Source: MedAcidi-G1 sp000817085 (GTDB lineage Bacteria; Actinomycetota; Acidimicrobiia; Acidimicrobiales; MedAcidi-G1). From it: a stretch of DNA of 64,000 bases. Below the pieces are notes generated by a model, which searched no databases, was not told the origin of the DNA, and saw only the letters and a list, made by a program, of their open reading frames with translations. How positions within the stretch are numbered: position 1 is the stretch's first letter; each line of letters begins with the position of its first letter. The stretch covers positions 558,001 through 622,000 of the forward strand of contig JBJLAO010000003.1 in NCBI GenBank assembly GCA_045568635.1, in the 5' to 3' direction. Positions 7,170 to 16,886 of the stretch are shown piece after piece. The translations under genes and the position numbers were made by a program.

Positions 7170-8182
7170 TGATTGGGCTCCTTACAACATTGGGTGGCAT
7201 TTCTTGGGATCTTGAAGTAAGAGGAATACTCGTTGTAGCTGTAGGTACGGTCGTATTGGTTGGTTCTGTTTGGTTGATAATCGCAACCAATTCAGGGGCA
7301 CGACTTAGTACTTTGGTAACTCTTGCAGGGTTAATGGGGTTTATGACAATCCTTGGGATTAGTTGGTGGCTTTATGGCACGGGATGGAAAGGAGCAGATC
7401 CGAGTTGGCAAACGATTGACATTAATGTAGGCGACCTAAGTTCGAGTGCTTTGATGGAAGCGCGCGATTTACCTGACCCAGAAGATCTTTTATCTGCCTA
7501 TGAAATGGTTGTGCAGTCTGGAGATGAGATTGCAAATCTGGAATTCAATAAACTGCCAACGGAGTCTGATTACCCAGAATTGAGTTTGGAAGATTTAGCT
7601 GCAATACAGGCTGATAAGCAATTAAGAAATGAAACAATAACACATTCCGAATTAGCTGCGGTATCGCCTAGTTTAGCTAAAAGTTATGGACTCGATAATC
7701 TCAATGGATGGCGTCTTTTATCTACAGCAGAATCAGGCGACGCACAGGCACAAGCCATTGCCGATGTTTTGGCTCAGACTGATCTTGGGTTTGTAAGCAC
7801 TGCTGATTTTAAAGTGCTTGATTCCTACACTTATGGGGGTAAACCTGAACTTAATGATAATCCCAATAGGTGGGACAGGATAAGTCTTTGGGTGACCAAT
7901 TCAGCTCGAATAACACATCCAACCAGATATGCGGTTGTTCAATTGCAAAGAGTAGTAGATCAACCTTCGATCCCGGGTGTAGCACCCCCAAGACCAGTTA
8001 TTGACCAAGATGAACCTATCGTCTCGACTATAATGGTTCGTGATCTTGGTACAAAGAGACTAAGACCAGCCTTAGTAACCATCGGATCATTTATTATATT
8101 TTTAGCTCTCTGTTACTGGCTTCACGTAAGAGATAAAGAGCTAATGGCTAAAAGACAAGAATTCGCGTCAACAACCGAGTAG
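7169..8182 (+). CDS. Membrane protein of unknown function, last gene of the bc operon
   Basis: A 337-residue protein I do not recognise. Two N-terminal transmembrane helices (about 17-40 and 47-68) are followed by roughly 225 residues likely to be outside the membrane, then a C-terminal helix (about 300-318) and a short charged tail. There is no CxxCH or other metal motif. The start is GTG at 7169, overlapping the TAG of the cytochrome c gene by one base, so the two are likely translated together. This suggests a structural or assembly subunit of the bc complex, but only context supports that. Confidence 0.7.
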   Translation: MIGLLTTLGGISWDLEVRGILVVAVGTVVLVGSVWLIIATNSGARLSTLVTLAGLMGFMTILGISWWLYGTGWKGADPSWQTIDINVGDLSSSALMEARDLPDPEDLLSAYEMVVQSGDEIANLEFNKLPTESDYPELSLEDLAAIQADKQLRNETITHSELAAVSPSLAKSYGLDNLNGWRLLSTAESGDAQAQAIADVLAQTDLGFVSTADFKVLDSYTYGGKPELNDNPNRWDRISLWVTNSARITHPTRYAVVQLQRVVDQPSIPGVAPPRPVIDQDEPIVSTIMVRDLGTKRLRPALVTIGSFIIFLALCYWLHVRDKELMAKRQEFASTTE

Positions 8183-8232
8183 AACGATGAGGATAACCCA
8201 GCCTGTCTTCTCAAATAATCGGAGGTGTTCAT

Positions 8233-8739
8233 TTGACTAGTCAATATCTTCCAGTCATAGCTTTGTTAGTTCTTTCAGTTTTATTTGCTGCTATTAGTTT
8301 TGTAGCTTCTCGCCTATTGGCTCCGCGTAGTCCAAATGATCGAAAACAAGCTCCCTATGAATGTGGGATAATTCCTGCGGCAGAAGACCCAAATGAACGG
8401 TTTCCAGTTCGTTTCTATTTAGTGGCAATGATTTTTATAGTTTTTGATATAGAGATAATATTTTTCTATCCTTGGGCTTTATCTCATAGATCTTTAGGGC
8501 TTTTTGGTTTAATTGCAGTTGGTATTTTTGCCCTAGCAGTATTTGAGTCATTTATCTATTTGATAGGAAAAGGGGCGCTCGAATGGGGTCCAAATAAGCA
8601 AATAAAGCCGAAAGATCAGGTTGTTTCTTTGGCAAGAGATACCTCGAATACAATCCGCCGCGTTGGGGTTCGCAAAGTTGGTCAAGAAGGTCGTAACTTA
8701 AATGATCAAAGTTTTGGAAATCAAGAGGTGAGTAACTAA
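8233..8739 (+). CDS. nuoA: NADH-quinone oxidoreductase subunit A (operon 1)
   Basis: A 168-residue membrane subunit with three transmembrane helices. The conserved loop YECGIIP and the second-helix motif VRFYLVAMIFIVFDIEIIFF are both present. The start is TTG at 8233, preceded by GGAGG at a normal distance. NuoA helps form the quinone-chamber entry with NuoH and NuoJ. The C-terminus is about 40 residues longer than usual, charged and asparagine-rich. This is the first gene of a 14-gene complex I operon; the stop overlaps the nuoB start (TAATG). Confidence 0.94.
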   Translation: MTSQYLPVIALLVLSVLFAAISFVASRLLAPRSPNDRKQAPYECGIIPAAEDPNERFPVRFYLVAMIFIVFDIEIIFFYPWALSHRSLGLFGLIAVGIFALAVFESFIYLIGKGALEWGPNKQIKPKDQVVSLARDTSNTIRRVGVRKVGQEGRNLNDQSFGNQEVSN

Positions 8740-9341
8740 TGGTACGAGTACCTTTGATTGGAGATCTGACGAAAGTTAATGGAGAAGGCTTAGAAGGACT
8801 GGAGCATAACTTCATTACTGCACGAATTGAAAACCTTGTTAAGTGGTCTCGAGCGCGAAGTTGTTGGCCAGCGACTTTTGGTTTGGCATGTTGCGCTATT
8901 GAAATGATGGCCACTGGAGCCGCACATTATGATTTAGCTAGATACGGAATGGAAGTTTTCCGAGCTTCCCCTAGACAAGCAGATCTAATGATTGTTGCAG
9001 GACGTGTTTCCCAAAAAATGGCACCAGTACTTCGTCAAATTTATGACCAGATGATGGAACCCAAATGGGTTATATCCATGGGGGTATGCGCTTCATCCGG
9101 AGGAATGTTCAACAATTATGCAATTGTTCAAGGTGTTGACCAAGTAGTTCCAGTCGATGTCTATGCACCCGGTTGCCCACCCGGTCCAGAAACTCTTATG
9201 CACGCGATTTTGACTTTACATGAAAAAATAGAGACTGGTGAATTAACACGCAGACGTGAAGAAAATTCTGGTGGGGCAGCAATACAGCTCTCTGAACCTC
9301 CAGTAGAAATAAGTCAGCCTGTTGAATTGGAGTCTCGGTGA
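8739..9341 (+). CDS. nuoB: NADH-quinone oxidoreductase subunit B (operon 1)
   Basis: A 200-residue subunit carrying the terminal [4Fe-4S] cluster N2, which passes electrons to menaquinone. All four ligands are present: the tandem C51-C52 in LACCAIEMM, C117 in MGVCASS, and C146 in APGCPPGP. It forms the quinone site with NuoD. The C-terminal 30 residues are a charged tail beyond the family core. ATG at 8739 overlaps the nuoA stop. Confidence 0.97.
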   Translation: MVRVPLIGDLTKVNGEGLEGLEHNFITARIENLVKWSRARSCWPATFGLACCAIEMMATGAAHYDLARYGMEVFRASPRQADLMIVAGRVSQKMAPVLRQIYDQMMEPKWVISMGVCASSGGMFNNYAIVQGVDQVVPVDVYAPGCPPGPETLMHAILTLHEKIETGELTRRREENSGGAAIQLSEPPVEISQPVELESR

Positions 9342-9805
9342 ATGTCCCAACTGTCGAGTCCTTCGGTGAACGGGTTTTACACCCAGCAGTTGAAGAGCTC
9401 ATTGATTTAGTAGCGGAGCTAAAACAAGAAGGCTTCAATATGGTTGTTGATTTGACTGCTGTAGATTACTTATCTTTTACAACTCGCACAGATTTGCCAG
9501 AAAATGTGAACCCGGAACGTTTTGAAGTTGTTATATCAATGATCAATCATCAATCTCGAGAACGTTTACGTCTTAGAGTCCAAATCCAGGAAGAAAATCC
9601 TGTAGTTCCATCTTTATTCGACCTGTATCCGGGAACGGAGGCAATGGAACGCGAAGTTTTTGACATGTTTGGTATTAACTTTTCTGATCATCCTGATTTA
9701 ACTAGAATTCTTATGCCAGAAGATTGGGTGGGTCATCCTTTAAGAAAAGATTTTTCTGTTGGACAAATACCGGTTCAGTTCAAAGCCAGTAAGGCAAAAC
9801 GATGA
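9338..9805 (+). CDS. nuoC: NADH-quinone oxidoreductase subunit C (operon 1)
   Basis: A 155-residue peripheral-arm subunit of the 30-kDa family. The signature reads YPGTEAMEREVFDMFGI, followed by HPDLTRILMPEDWVGHPLRKDF. It contacts NuoD, NuoB and NuoI and has no cofactor. The start is GTG at 9338, overlapping the nuoB stop by four bases. It is separate from NuoD, unlike the fused NuoCD of E. coli. Confidence 0.95.
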   Translation: MNVPTVESFGERVLHPAVEELIDLVAELKQEGFNMVVDLTAVDYLSFTTRTDLPENVNPERFEVVISMINHQSRERLRLRVQIQEENPVVPSLFDLYPGTEAMEREVFDMFGINFSDHPDLTRILMPEDWVGHPLRKDFSVGQIPVQFKASKAKR

Positions 9806-11127
9806 CATCCGAAGTGGTGGAGACCAGTAGCCAAGCTTTATCTGCTGCAAACAACGATGACAGGGTTCGTCTTCGCGAAGGCAGCGCAGTATTGAGAATA
9901 AGTGAGTCAGACGCCACTTCTAAATCTGTAAATGAAATTACTAAAACTTCTGATCCATCAGAAGAAACACGGATGATTCTTAATATGGGGCCTTCTCATC
10001 CTTCCACTCATGGAGTTCTCAGACTTATTTTGGAATTAGAAGGTGAAACTGTTGAGCGTTCAAAACCTGTAATTGGCTACTTGCATACCGGAATGGAAAA
10101 AACTGCTGAAACGCTTTCATATACACAAGGTTCGACAAATGTGACAAGAATGGATTATGCATCACCACTTTTTACAGAACTTGCGTTTTCTCTTGCTGTA
10201 GAGAAACTTTTAGAAATTGAAGTACCCCCCAGAGCAACATGGATCAGGATGCTCATGTGTGAATTGAACAGAATTAGTTCACACCTACTTTTTCAGGCAA
10301 CAAACGGTATGGATCTTGGTGCAGTATCGATGATGATTTATGGATGGCGCGAACGGGAAGAAGTACTAAGATTTTTTGAAAAAGTAACTGGCTTAAGAAT
10401 GAACCACAACTACATCCGCCCAGGCGGGGTTGCAGTGGATTTACATGATGGTTGGCAAGCTGATTTGAGAAATCTTTTAGAAATAATTCCACCAAGGCTT
10501 GATGAATATGATGATTTACTAACAGGTCAGCCATTATTTCAGAAAAGACTCCAAGGTGTAGGTTCATTGAACACCTCTGAAGCACTCGCTTTATCGGCTA
10601 CAGGCCCGATACTTCGATCAACTGGTTACGACTGGGATTTAAGAAAAGATGAACCGTATCTGGCTTATGACCAAGTTGATTTCGATGTAATTGTAGGAAC
10701 ACACGGCGATTCTTTTGATCGTTTTGCAATTCGATTAAATGAGGTTCGCGAGTCCTTGCGAATAGTTGAACAAATACTGGATCTAATGCCGCCAGGTAAT
10801 TATCGAATCCAAGACAAAAAAATTACACCACCTCCACGTGCCCGTATCGATGAGTCAATGGAAGCGTTAATTCATCATTTCAAAATATTTACTGAAGGTT
10901 TCCATGTTCCTCCTGGTGAAGTTTATGCGGCGGTTGAATCACCAAGAGGAGAATTGGGTTGTTATCTAGTTTCTGACGGAAGTTCTAATCCTTACCGGAT
11001 GCATATCAGAGGACCAAGTTTCGTAAATTTACAAACTTTGCCCCATCTGATGAGAGGTGGCCTAATTGCGGATGCAGTAGCTGTTATTTCTTCTATTGAC
11101 CCAATTATGGGAGAAGTTGATCGATGA
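9802..11127 (+). CDS. nuoD: NADH-quinone oxidoreductase subunit D (operon 1)
   Basis: A 441-residue 49-kDa-family subunit that forms the quinone cavity with NuoB. The hallmark GPSHPSTHGVLR is at residues 63-74. The N-terminal 55 residues are a poorly conserved acidic extension. At the place where mitochondrial NDUFS2 has its methylated arginine (HRG), this protein reads HTG (T96), as Thermus Nqo4 does; the second copy, NuoD2, keeps arginine. The start overlaps the nuoC stop (ATGA). Confidence 0.96.
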   Translation: MTSEVVETSSQALSAANNDDRVRLREGSAVLRISESDATSKSVNEITKTSDPSEETRMILNMGPSHPSTHGVLRLILELEGETVERSKPVIGYLHTGMEKTAETLSYTQGSTNVTRMDYASPLFTELAFSLAVEKLLEIEVPPRATWIRMLMCELNRISSHLLFQATNGMDLGAVSMMIYGWREREEVLRFFEKVTGLRMNHNYIRPGGVAVDLHDGWQADLRNLLEIIPPRLDEYDDLLTGQPLFQKRLQGVGSLNTSEALALSATGPILRSTGYDWDLRKDEPYLAYDQVDFDVIVGTHGDSFDRFAIRLNEVRESLRIVEQILDLMPPGNYRIQDKKITPPPRARIDESMEALIHHFKIFTEGFHVPPGEVYAAVESPRGELGCYLVSDGSSNPYRMHIRGPSFVNLQTLPHLMRGGLIADAVAVISSIDPIMGEVDR

Positions 11128-11762
11128 TGGCTTTTTTCAACCAAGAGAATGAAGAAATCGCAAAAGAAATTGTTAGTCGCTATCCAGTAGCCAGATCTGC
11201 ACTCATACCGTTACTTCATTTAGCTCAAGAACAAGAAGGCTGGATTACAAAACCTGCAATGGAACAGATTGCAGAACTTACTGATACGACATCGGTAGAA
11301 GTGTTAGGTACGGGGACTTTTTATGAAATGTTTAAGTTCCATCCAGTTGGAAAGTATCTAATAAAAGTTTGCACAAATATTTCTTGTCAATTATTGGGAG
11401 CAGATGAACTATTTGAACATGTGAAAACAGTCTTGGACATAGAAGAAGGCAGCACGACAAAAGATGGTCTTTTTACTTTCGAAGAAGCTGAATGCGTCGC
11501 TGCATGCACGGAAGCCCCCTGTTTCACCGTAAATTATCGATATTTTCATCGAGCGACGCCTGAACTTTTTGATGAGGTAGTCGTGGATCTAAAAGCAGGT
11601 GTAAGTCCTTTGTCCAAAGGGTGTGCTGATGATCAAGGAGTTATGCCTGAACATGGGACTTTAAGTCGGTTCCGTCAACAAATACCTAAGTCACGTTCTG
11701 CTGGGATTAAACACCCAGAGGAAATAAAAGGCCCTCCAAGCTGGATCGAAGAGGTTGTTTGA
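11124..11762 (+). CDS. nuoE: NADH-quinone oxidoreductase subunit E (operon 1)
   Basis: A 212-residue NADH-module subunit with the [2Fe-2S] cluster N1a. The ligands are C83 and C88 (CTNISC) and C124 and C128 (CVAAC), with the expected spacing. The C-terminal 50 residues are an extension beyond the family core. Its presence, with NuoF and NuoG, shows that operon 1 encodes a full NADH-oxidising complex, unlike operon 2. It starts at ATGATG 11124, overlapping the nuoD stop. Confidence 0.95.
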   Translation: MMAFFNQENEEIAKEIVSRYPVARSALIPLLHLAQEQEGWITKPAMEQIAELTDTTSVEVLGTGTFYEMFKFHPVGKYLIKVCTNISCQLLGADELFEHVKTVLDIEEGSTTKDGLFTFEEAECVAACTEAPCFTVNYRYFHRATPELFDEVVVDLKAGVSPLSKGCADDQGVMPEHGTLSRFRQQIPKSRSAGIKHPEEIKGPPSWIEEVV

Positions 11763-13186
11763 TGGTTGAGTCATCCTTGCAGACTGGCTATGTAAAACAT
11801 GCGCCTGGTTTTGTTGAAAATGCGGGTCCAAAGCTTATTACAAGCCGTTTCAAACATACAGATTCTTTTACACTCGATAAGTATTTGTCAACAGGTGGTT
11901 ATGAAGGTTTAAAGTCATCACTTAATCGATCACCCGATCAAGTTCATAATGAGGTTAGAGAAGCCAGTCTTCTTGGACGCGGAGGTGCTGGTTTTCCCGC
12001 AGGAATTAAATGGGGATTCCCCCCCGAAGGGGTTTGGCCGCGGTATTTAGTAGTTAATGGGGACGAAAGTGAAATAGGGACGTACAAAGACCGGCTGTTA
12101 ATGGAAAGAGATCCGCATCAGTTAATAGAAGGAGTTTTGATTGCTTGCTACGCGCTTGGCTTATCTCAGGCTTTTTTATATGTTCGGGGTGAAATGGCTT
12201 TGGCGCAAGAACGGATAGCTCTTGCACTCGATGAAGCATATAAAGCTGGTTATATCGGGAAAAATATTTTAGATACTAAGTTTTCTGTTGATGTAGTAAT
12301 GCATTGGGGTGCAGGAGCATACATAGTTGGAGAAGAAACAGCGTTAATAGAAAGTCTTGAAGGTAAAAGGGGAATGCCCCGTTTAAAACCTCCTTATTTT
12401 CCAGCTGCAATTGGTTTGTACGGTAAGCCAACGATTGTAAATAATGTTGAAACACTTTCTAATCTTCCTTGGATTCTCAATAACGGAGCCTCTGCTTATA
12501 AAGGATTTGGTTCAGAATCATCACCTGGGACACGAATGTTTGCAATATCTGGTCATGTAAAACGACCGGGGGTCTATGAGGTTGAGCATGGAGTTACTAC
12601 CTTTAGAGAACTTTTTTATGATGACAATTTCTGCAGAGGCATAAGAGATGACAATGAGTTAAAAATGTTTATACCTGGTGGAGGATCAGCCCCATGGTTT
12701 TTTCAAGAACAGCTAGATTTACCGCTTGAGGCTAGTGCAGTGGGAGCTGCAGGTTCGATGCTTGGTTCCGGGGCAATGGTTGTGATGGACGAAACGACTG
12801 ATGCAGTTAAGGCTTGTTTAAGCGTTGTTAGATTTTTTGCCCGTGAGTCATGTGGAAAATGTTCTCCTTGTAGAGAAGGAACCACATGGGAAGAGAAAAT
12901 TCTTCAAAGAATTTTAGATGGCGATGGAAGACCTTCAGATATAGATTTGCTTTTAGACATAGGTGACAACATAAGCCCTGGGCCTTATCCGGCTGCTGCA
13001 TTTCCGGACGAAGGTCTTGATGCGGTTCCGTTCCCTCCGAGTCAGACAACTATTTGTCCATTAGGACCTTCATCTGTAGCTCCGATTGTTTCTGCTATAC
13101 GAAGGTTCCGGGATGAATTCGATTCTCTTATTACGAGACGTGATCCTATTCCTTTGTCGTTGAATGTTGAAGAGGTAGTTACATGA
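11762..13186 (+). CDS. nuoF: NADH-quinone oxidoreductase subunit F (operon 1)
   Basis: The NADH- and FMN-binding subunit, 474 residues from ATG at 11762. A TTG one codon earlier is possible, but the ATG forms a TGATG junction with the nuoE stop. The glycine-rich GRGGAGFPAGIKWG near 72-85 contributes to the NADH/FMN site. Cluster N3 ligands are C364, C367 and C370 (CGKCSPC) and C432 (TICPLG). It takes a hydride from NADH and feeds electrons to the cluster chain. About 35 residues between the third and fourth ligands are proline- and aspartate-rich and longer than usual. Confidence 0.96.
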   Translation: MVESSLQTGYVKHAPGFVENAGPKLITSRFKHTDSFTLDKYLSTGGYEGLKSSLNRSPDQVHNEVREASLLGRGGAGFPAGIKWGFPPEGVWPRYLVVNGDESEIGTYKDRLLMERDPHQLIEGVLIACYALGLSQAFLYVRGEMALAQERIALALDEAYKAGYIGKNILDTKFSVDVVMHWGAGAYIVGEETALIESLEGKRGMPRLKPPYFPAAIGLYGKPTIVNNVETLSNLPWILNNGASAYKGFGSESSPGTRMFAISGHVKRPGVYEVEHGVTTFRELFYDDNFCRGIRDDNELKMFIPGGGSAPWFFQEQLDLPLEASAVGAAGSMLGSGAMVVMDETTDAVKACLSVVRFFARESCGKCSPCREGTTWEEKILQRILDGDGRPSDIDLLLDIGDNISPGPYPAAAFPDEGLDAVPFPPSQTTICPLGPSSVAPIVSAIRRFRDEFDSLITRRDPIPLSLNVEEVVT

Positions 13187-15666
13187 CAGATATAACATCT
13201 ACTGAAACTGCAGTTTCCATAACGGTTGATGGAAAAAAAGTAATAGCAAAACCTGGTGAATTGCTAATAGATGCCTGCGAGAGAAATGGAACTTACATTC
13301 CTAGATTTTGTCATCATTCACGTATGCAACCTGTTGGTATGTGCCGAATGTGTTTAGTTGAAATCGATACAGGTCGAGGGCCGGCTCTGCAGCCTTCTTG
13401 CATGATTGAGTGTAGTAATGAGATGGTTGTAGACACTAAATCTGAAAAAACTATAAAGGCACAGGAAGGAGTACTCGAGTTCCTACTAGTAAATCATCCT
13501 CTTGACTGTCCTATTTGCGATAAAGGAGGGGAATGCCCTTTACAAGATCAGACGATGACCTTTGGTGCGGGAGAGAGTCGATTCATCGAAGAAAAAAGAA
13601 CTTATAGAAAACCCATTCCAGTTAATGAAAATGTCTTTTTAGATCGTGAACGGTGTGTTCTTTGCGATAGGTGTACACGTTTCGCAGATCAAGTTGCAGG
13701 TGATTCTTTAATACATTTCATTGATCGAGGTAACAAGACTCAAGTTAATACATATCCGGATCAGCCTTTTAGCTCTTATTTCAGCGGGAATACGGTACAA
13801 ATATGTCCGGTAGGGGCTTTAACAGCTGCTCCTTTCAGATTTAAAGCGAGACCGTGGGATTTAACTGAAGTTGAATCTACTAGTACTTTTGACAGTGTTG
13901 GGAGCAGAGTTTCCGTTCAAGAATCAAGAGACAGAGTTTTACGTTTCATGGGGATTGATTCTGACAGTGTTAATTGGGGATGGTTAACTGATAAAGAAAG
14001 ATTTATTTTTGAGGCATACTCAAATGAAAACAGACTCGTAGAACCACTGATAACAAATAAGCTTGTAGAAGGTAATAAAGGTCAGTTTCTAGCGACTTCA
14101 TGGTCTGAAGCGTATGAAAGAATTAAAAATGCAGTAGCTGAAACTACGCCAGAACGAATAGCCGTCATTGGCGGATCGCGTCTAACAAATGAAGCTCAGT
14201 ACGTTTGGAGTAAAATCACAAAAGGAATAATCGGCACCGACAATATTGACGCTCAACTAGGTGATGGGTTTTCACCCGAAGTACTTCTCAGCTTAAATCC
14301 AACGACCATAGACGAAACTTGCAAACAAGGGGGAGTAATAATTCTTTTGGGAGGAGATCCGAAAGAGGAATTAGGTGCTCTTTATTTAAGGTTAAGGCAT
14401 GCGATAGTTCAAGATCAGTGCAAACTTATTGAACTAACTCCAACAAAAACAGGACTTTCGAAATTAGCTACACACTCAATAAGAGTTCCACCCGGAAAAA
14501 CTTCTGAGGCAGTAAAAGCATTATCTGGCGAACCTTCTGAGTTTGAAGATGACATCCTCAAGGAGTTGCTCGAAGTTGGAAAAATCATTAAAAAAAGTGA
14601 TTCGGTTTCAGTTCTATTGGGTCGCACTTCATTAGCAGAGACTTCTTCGATCGTTGAAGAAGGAGCTATCATACTTCAGGAATATCTACCAAAAGCCGCT
14701 TTCTTGCCTTTGTTAAGAAGAGGAAACATTAATGGTGCAATAGATATGGGACTTTCTCCAGGCCTGTTGCCAGGAAGATGCAACTTAGAAGAAGGGTCAG
14801 AAGAATTACAAAATAACTGGCCAAAGCGCCCTACTCATAAAGGTTTTAACACCAAAGAAACCCTTGAAGCCGCTGTTAACGGACAGATAGATGTTCTGGT
14901 TCTTTTGGCGTCCGACCCGCTGAGGGACTTTCCTGACTCTCAACTCGTTAAAGAAGCTTTTGAGAGAATCGAAACAGTGATTGCAGTTGATATTTTCACA
15001 ACAGATAGTGTCCTCCAAGCTGATATCGTTTTGCCAGCTGCTACTACTACAGAAATAGACGGCTCATTTACTAATCTTGAAGGCCGAATTAGCCCGATAC
15101 GAAAGAGTGTTACTCCCCCAGGAACAGCTCGACCAGACTGGATGATTGCTCTAGATCTAGTTCAGTACCTTGCTCCTAGCGCGGGTCCAACTACATTCAA
15201 AGAATTGTGTGAAGAGATTTCTAAGGTTTCGGAAATACATAAAGATCTTGACCTTTCAAAAGTAGAACAAATAGATCAAGAGGGAGTTCTTCTGAATAGA
15301 GCTTTACGCAAAGCTCAAACCACCCCAGTAAAAATTCCGAAACAAAAAGCTAATTCTTTTAGACTGATCGTGACAAGAAGTATGTATGACAGGGGAGTCC
15401 TTGCAGCTCACAGCGCAGCTCTCAAAGGGCTTGCACCTGGAAGTCAGATAAAAGCCAATCCAGAAGATATGGAAAAACTTGGAATAACATCCGAGTCAAC
15501 AGTCCGCTTAATTGGTTCAAAAGGCGAAATTAGAACCAGACTTACTCCCGATCCAGGAACAGCTCGTGGAACCATTCATGCACTTTGGAATCAAGAAGGC
15601 CCAGATATTCGAAAACTGATCGATTCATCGCTACCTCTAAATGATTTGAAAATTGAGAAAACATGA
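13183..15666 (+). CDS. nuoG: NADH-quinone oxidoreductase subunit G (operon 1), N7 ligands lost
   Basis: An 827-residue 75-kDa-family subunit. The [2Fe-2S] ligands are C43, C54, C57 and C73. Cluster N5 uses H105, C109, C112 and C118; cluster N4 uses C158, C161, C164 and C208. A molybdopterin-oxidoreductase-like domain fills the rest and should be catalytically inert, as in other complexes I. At the positions of the off-path cluster N7, spaced 3, 4 and 28 residues as in E. coli and Thermus, all four cysteines are replaced: S234, D237, S241 and T269. N7 is also absent from mitochondrial complex I, so function is not excluded. ATGA overlap with nuoF. Confidence 0.95.
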   Translation: MTDITSTETAVSITVDGKKVIAKPGELLIDACERNGTYIPRFCHHSRMQPVGMCRMCLVEIDTGRGPALQPSCMIECSNEMVVDTKSEKTIKAQEGVLEFLLVNHPLDCPICDKGGECPLQDQTMTFGAGESRFIEEKRTYRKPIPVNENVFLDRERCVLCDRCTRFADQVAGDSLIHFIDRGNKTQVNTYPDQPFSSYFSGNTVQICPVGALTAAPFRFKARPWDLTEVESTSTFDSVGSRVSVQESRDRVLRFMGIDSDSVNWGWLTDKERFIFEAYSNENRLVEPLITNKLVEGNKGQFLATSWSEAYERIKNAVAETTPERIAVIGGSRLTNEAQYVWSKITKGIIGTDNIDAQLGDGFSPEVLLSLNPTTIDETCKQGGVIILLGGDPKEELGALYLRLRHAIVQDQCKLIELTPTKTGLSKLATHSIRVPPGKTSEAVKALSGEPSEFEDDILKELLEVGKIIKKSDSVSVLLGRTSLAETSSIVEEGAIILQEYLPKAAFLPLLRRGNINGAIDMGLSPGLLPGRCNLEEGSEELQNNWPKRPTHKGFNTKETLEAAVNGQIDVLVLLASDPLRDFPDSQLVKEAFERIETVIAVDIFTTDSVLQADIVLPAATTTEIDGSFTNLEGRISPIRKSVTPPGTARPDWMIALDLVQYLAPSAGPTTFKELCEEISKVSEIHKDLDLSKVEQIDQEGVLLNRALRKAQTTPVKIPKQKANSFRLIVTRSMYDRGVLAAHSAALKGLAPGSQIKANPEDMEKLGITSESTVRLIGSKGEIRTRLTPDPGTARGTIHALWNQEGPDIRKLIDSSLPLNDLKIEKT

Positions 15667-16886
15667 TGATAGTTGCTTTGGACCCTCTTCTCAGCTCTGA
15701 TATTGGTTTCTCAGTAGTTGCCGTAATGTTATTAAAAGTTGTACTTGCTTTCGCATTGTTAATGGTTTCGGTAATGCTTGTGATTTGGTTTGAAAGAAAA
15801 ATCGTGGCGGATATGCACAATCGCGTAGGGCCTTCTTTAGCAGGGCCTTGGGGGATATTGCAGACTTTGGCAGACGGAATAAAACTTTTTTTTAAAGAGG
15901 ATTTATTACCCGAACGAGCAGATCGTGTCGTGTTCCGTTTAGCCCCTTATCTTTCATTGGTGCCGGCTTTTTTATCTTTCGCGATTGTTCCAATCGGTGG
16001 GGATTTCACAAATGGTGGAGATGGAACAGTTTCTATTTTCGGACACAGAACTCTTCTGCAAGTAGCTGACCCACCAGTGGGGATTCTTCTTTTTCTAGCT
16101 CTTTCTTCGATTGCTGTTTACGGAGTGATGCTTGCTGGGTGGTCGTCAGGATCAAAATATCCTTTGTTAGGTTCAGTAAGAGCTTCAGCTCAGATGATCA
16201 GTTATGAAGCGGCTTTGGGCCTCTCCATGGCAACAGTTTTTTTATCTTCTGGAACTCTTTCAACAAGTGGCATAGTTTCAGGTCAAGCAACTTGGAACTG
16301 GAATCTGTTAGCAACAGGGGTGATTCCTTTTGTGATTTTTGTGATCGCAGGAACTGCAGAACTTAATAGACCACCTTTTGATCTAGTTGAAGCTGAACAA
16401 GAGCTTGTTGGAGGCTTCCACACAGAGTACAGCTCTATACGTTTTGCTCTATTTTTCCTGGCGGAATTCATGAACATGATCACTATGTCTGCAATTGCGG
16501 TAACTCTTTTCTTAGGTGGCCCGAACGGTCCAATTTTGGTAAAGCAAATCGCATGGGTGTGGCCAATACTTTGGTTCTTCTTAAAAGTTATGGCATTCTT
16601 ATTTACTTTTGTCTGGCTTCGAGCCACTCTTCCAAGGTTGCGTTACGACCAACTTATGGATTTAGGTTGGAAAGTGCTAATCCCAGCTTCTCTAGGTTGG
16701 TTTCTTTTAATTGCGTCATTAAACATAGGTAAAGATAGAGGTTGGTCAACTTTCCTTGTAGTGCCGATAGGTTTGGTCATCCTCTCGTTGGCCGCTCTTC
16801 TATTAAATGGAGCTATAAAAAAAGCTAAAGATTCTAGTCTTCACGCTGCTGACCTCTCTGAAATATCTGAAGGTACGGACCAATGA
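15663..16886 (+). CDS. nuoH: NADH-quinone oxidoreductase subunit H (operon 1)
   Basis: A 407-residue membrane subunit with eight predicted helices, linking the peripheral and membrane arms and shaping the quinone channel. Conserved pieces are ERKIVADMHNRVGP near the N-terminus, the acidic loop PPFDLVEAEQELVGGFHTEY, and RATLPRLRYDQLM near the C-terminus. The start is ATG at 15663 (ATGATG), overlapping the nuoG stop. A hydrophilic tail of about 30 residues ends the protein. Confidence 0.96.
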   Translation: MMIVALDPLLSSDIGFSVVAVMLLKVVLAFALLMVSVMLVIWFERKIVADMHNRVGPSLAGPWGILQTLADGIKLFFKEDLLPERADRVVFRLAPYLSLVPAFLSFAIVPIGGDFTNGGDGTVSIFGHRTLLQVADPPVGILLFLALSSIAVYGVMLAGWSSGSKYPLLGSVRASAQMISYEAALGLSMATVFLSSGTLSTSGIVSGQATWNWNLLATGVIPFVIFVIAGTAELNRPPFDLVEAEQELVGGFHTEYSSIRFALFFLAEFMNMITMSAIAVTLFLGGPNGPILVKQIAWVWPILWFFLKVMAFLFTFVWLRATLPRLRYDQLMDLGWKVLIPASLGWFLLIASLNIGKDRGWSTFLVVPIGLVILSLAALLLNGAIKKAKDSSLHAADLSEISEGTDQ

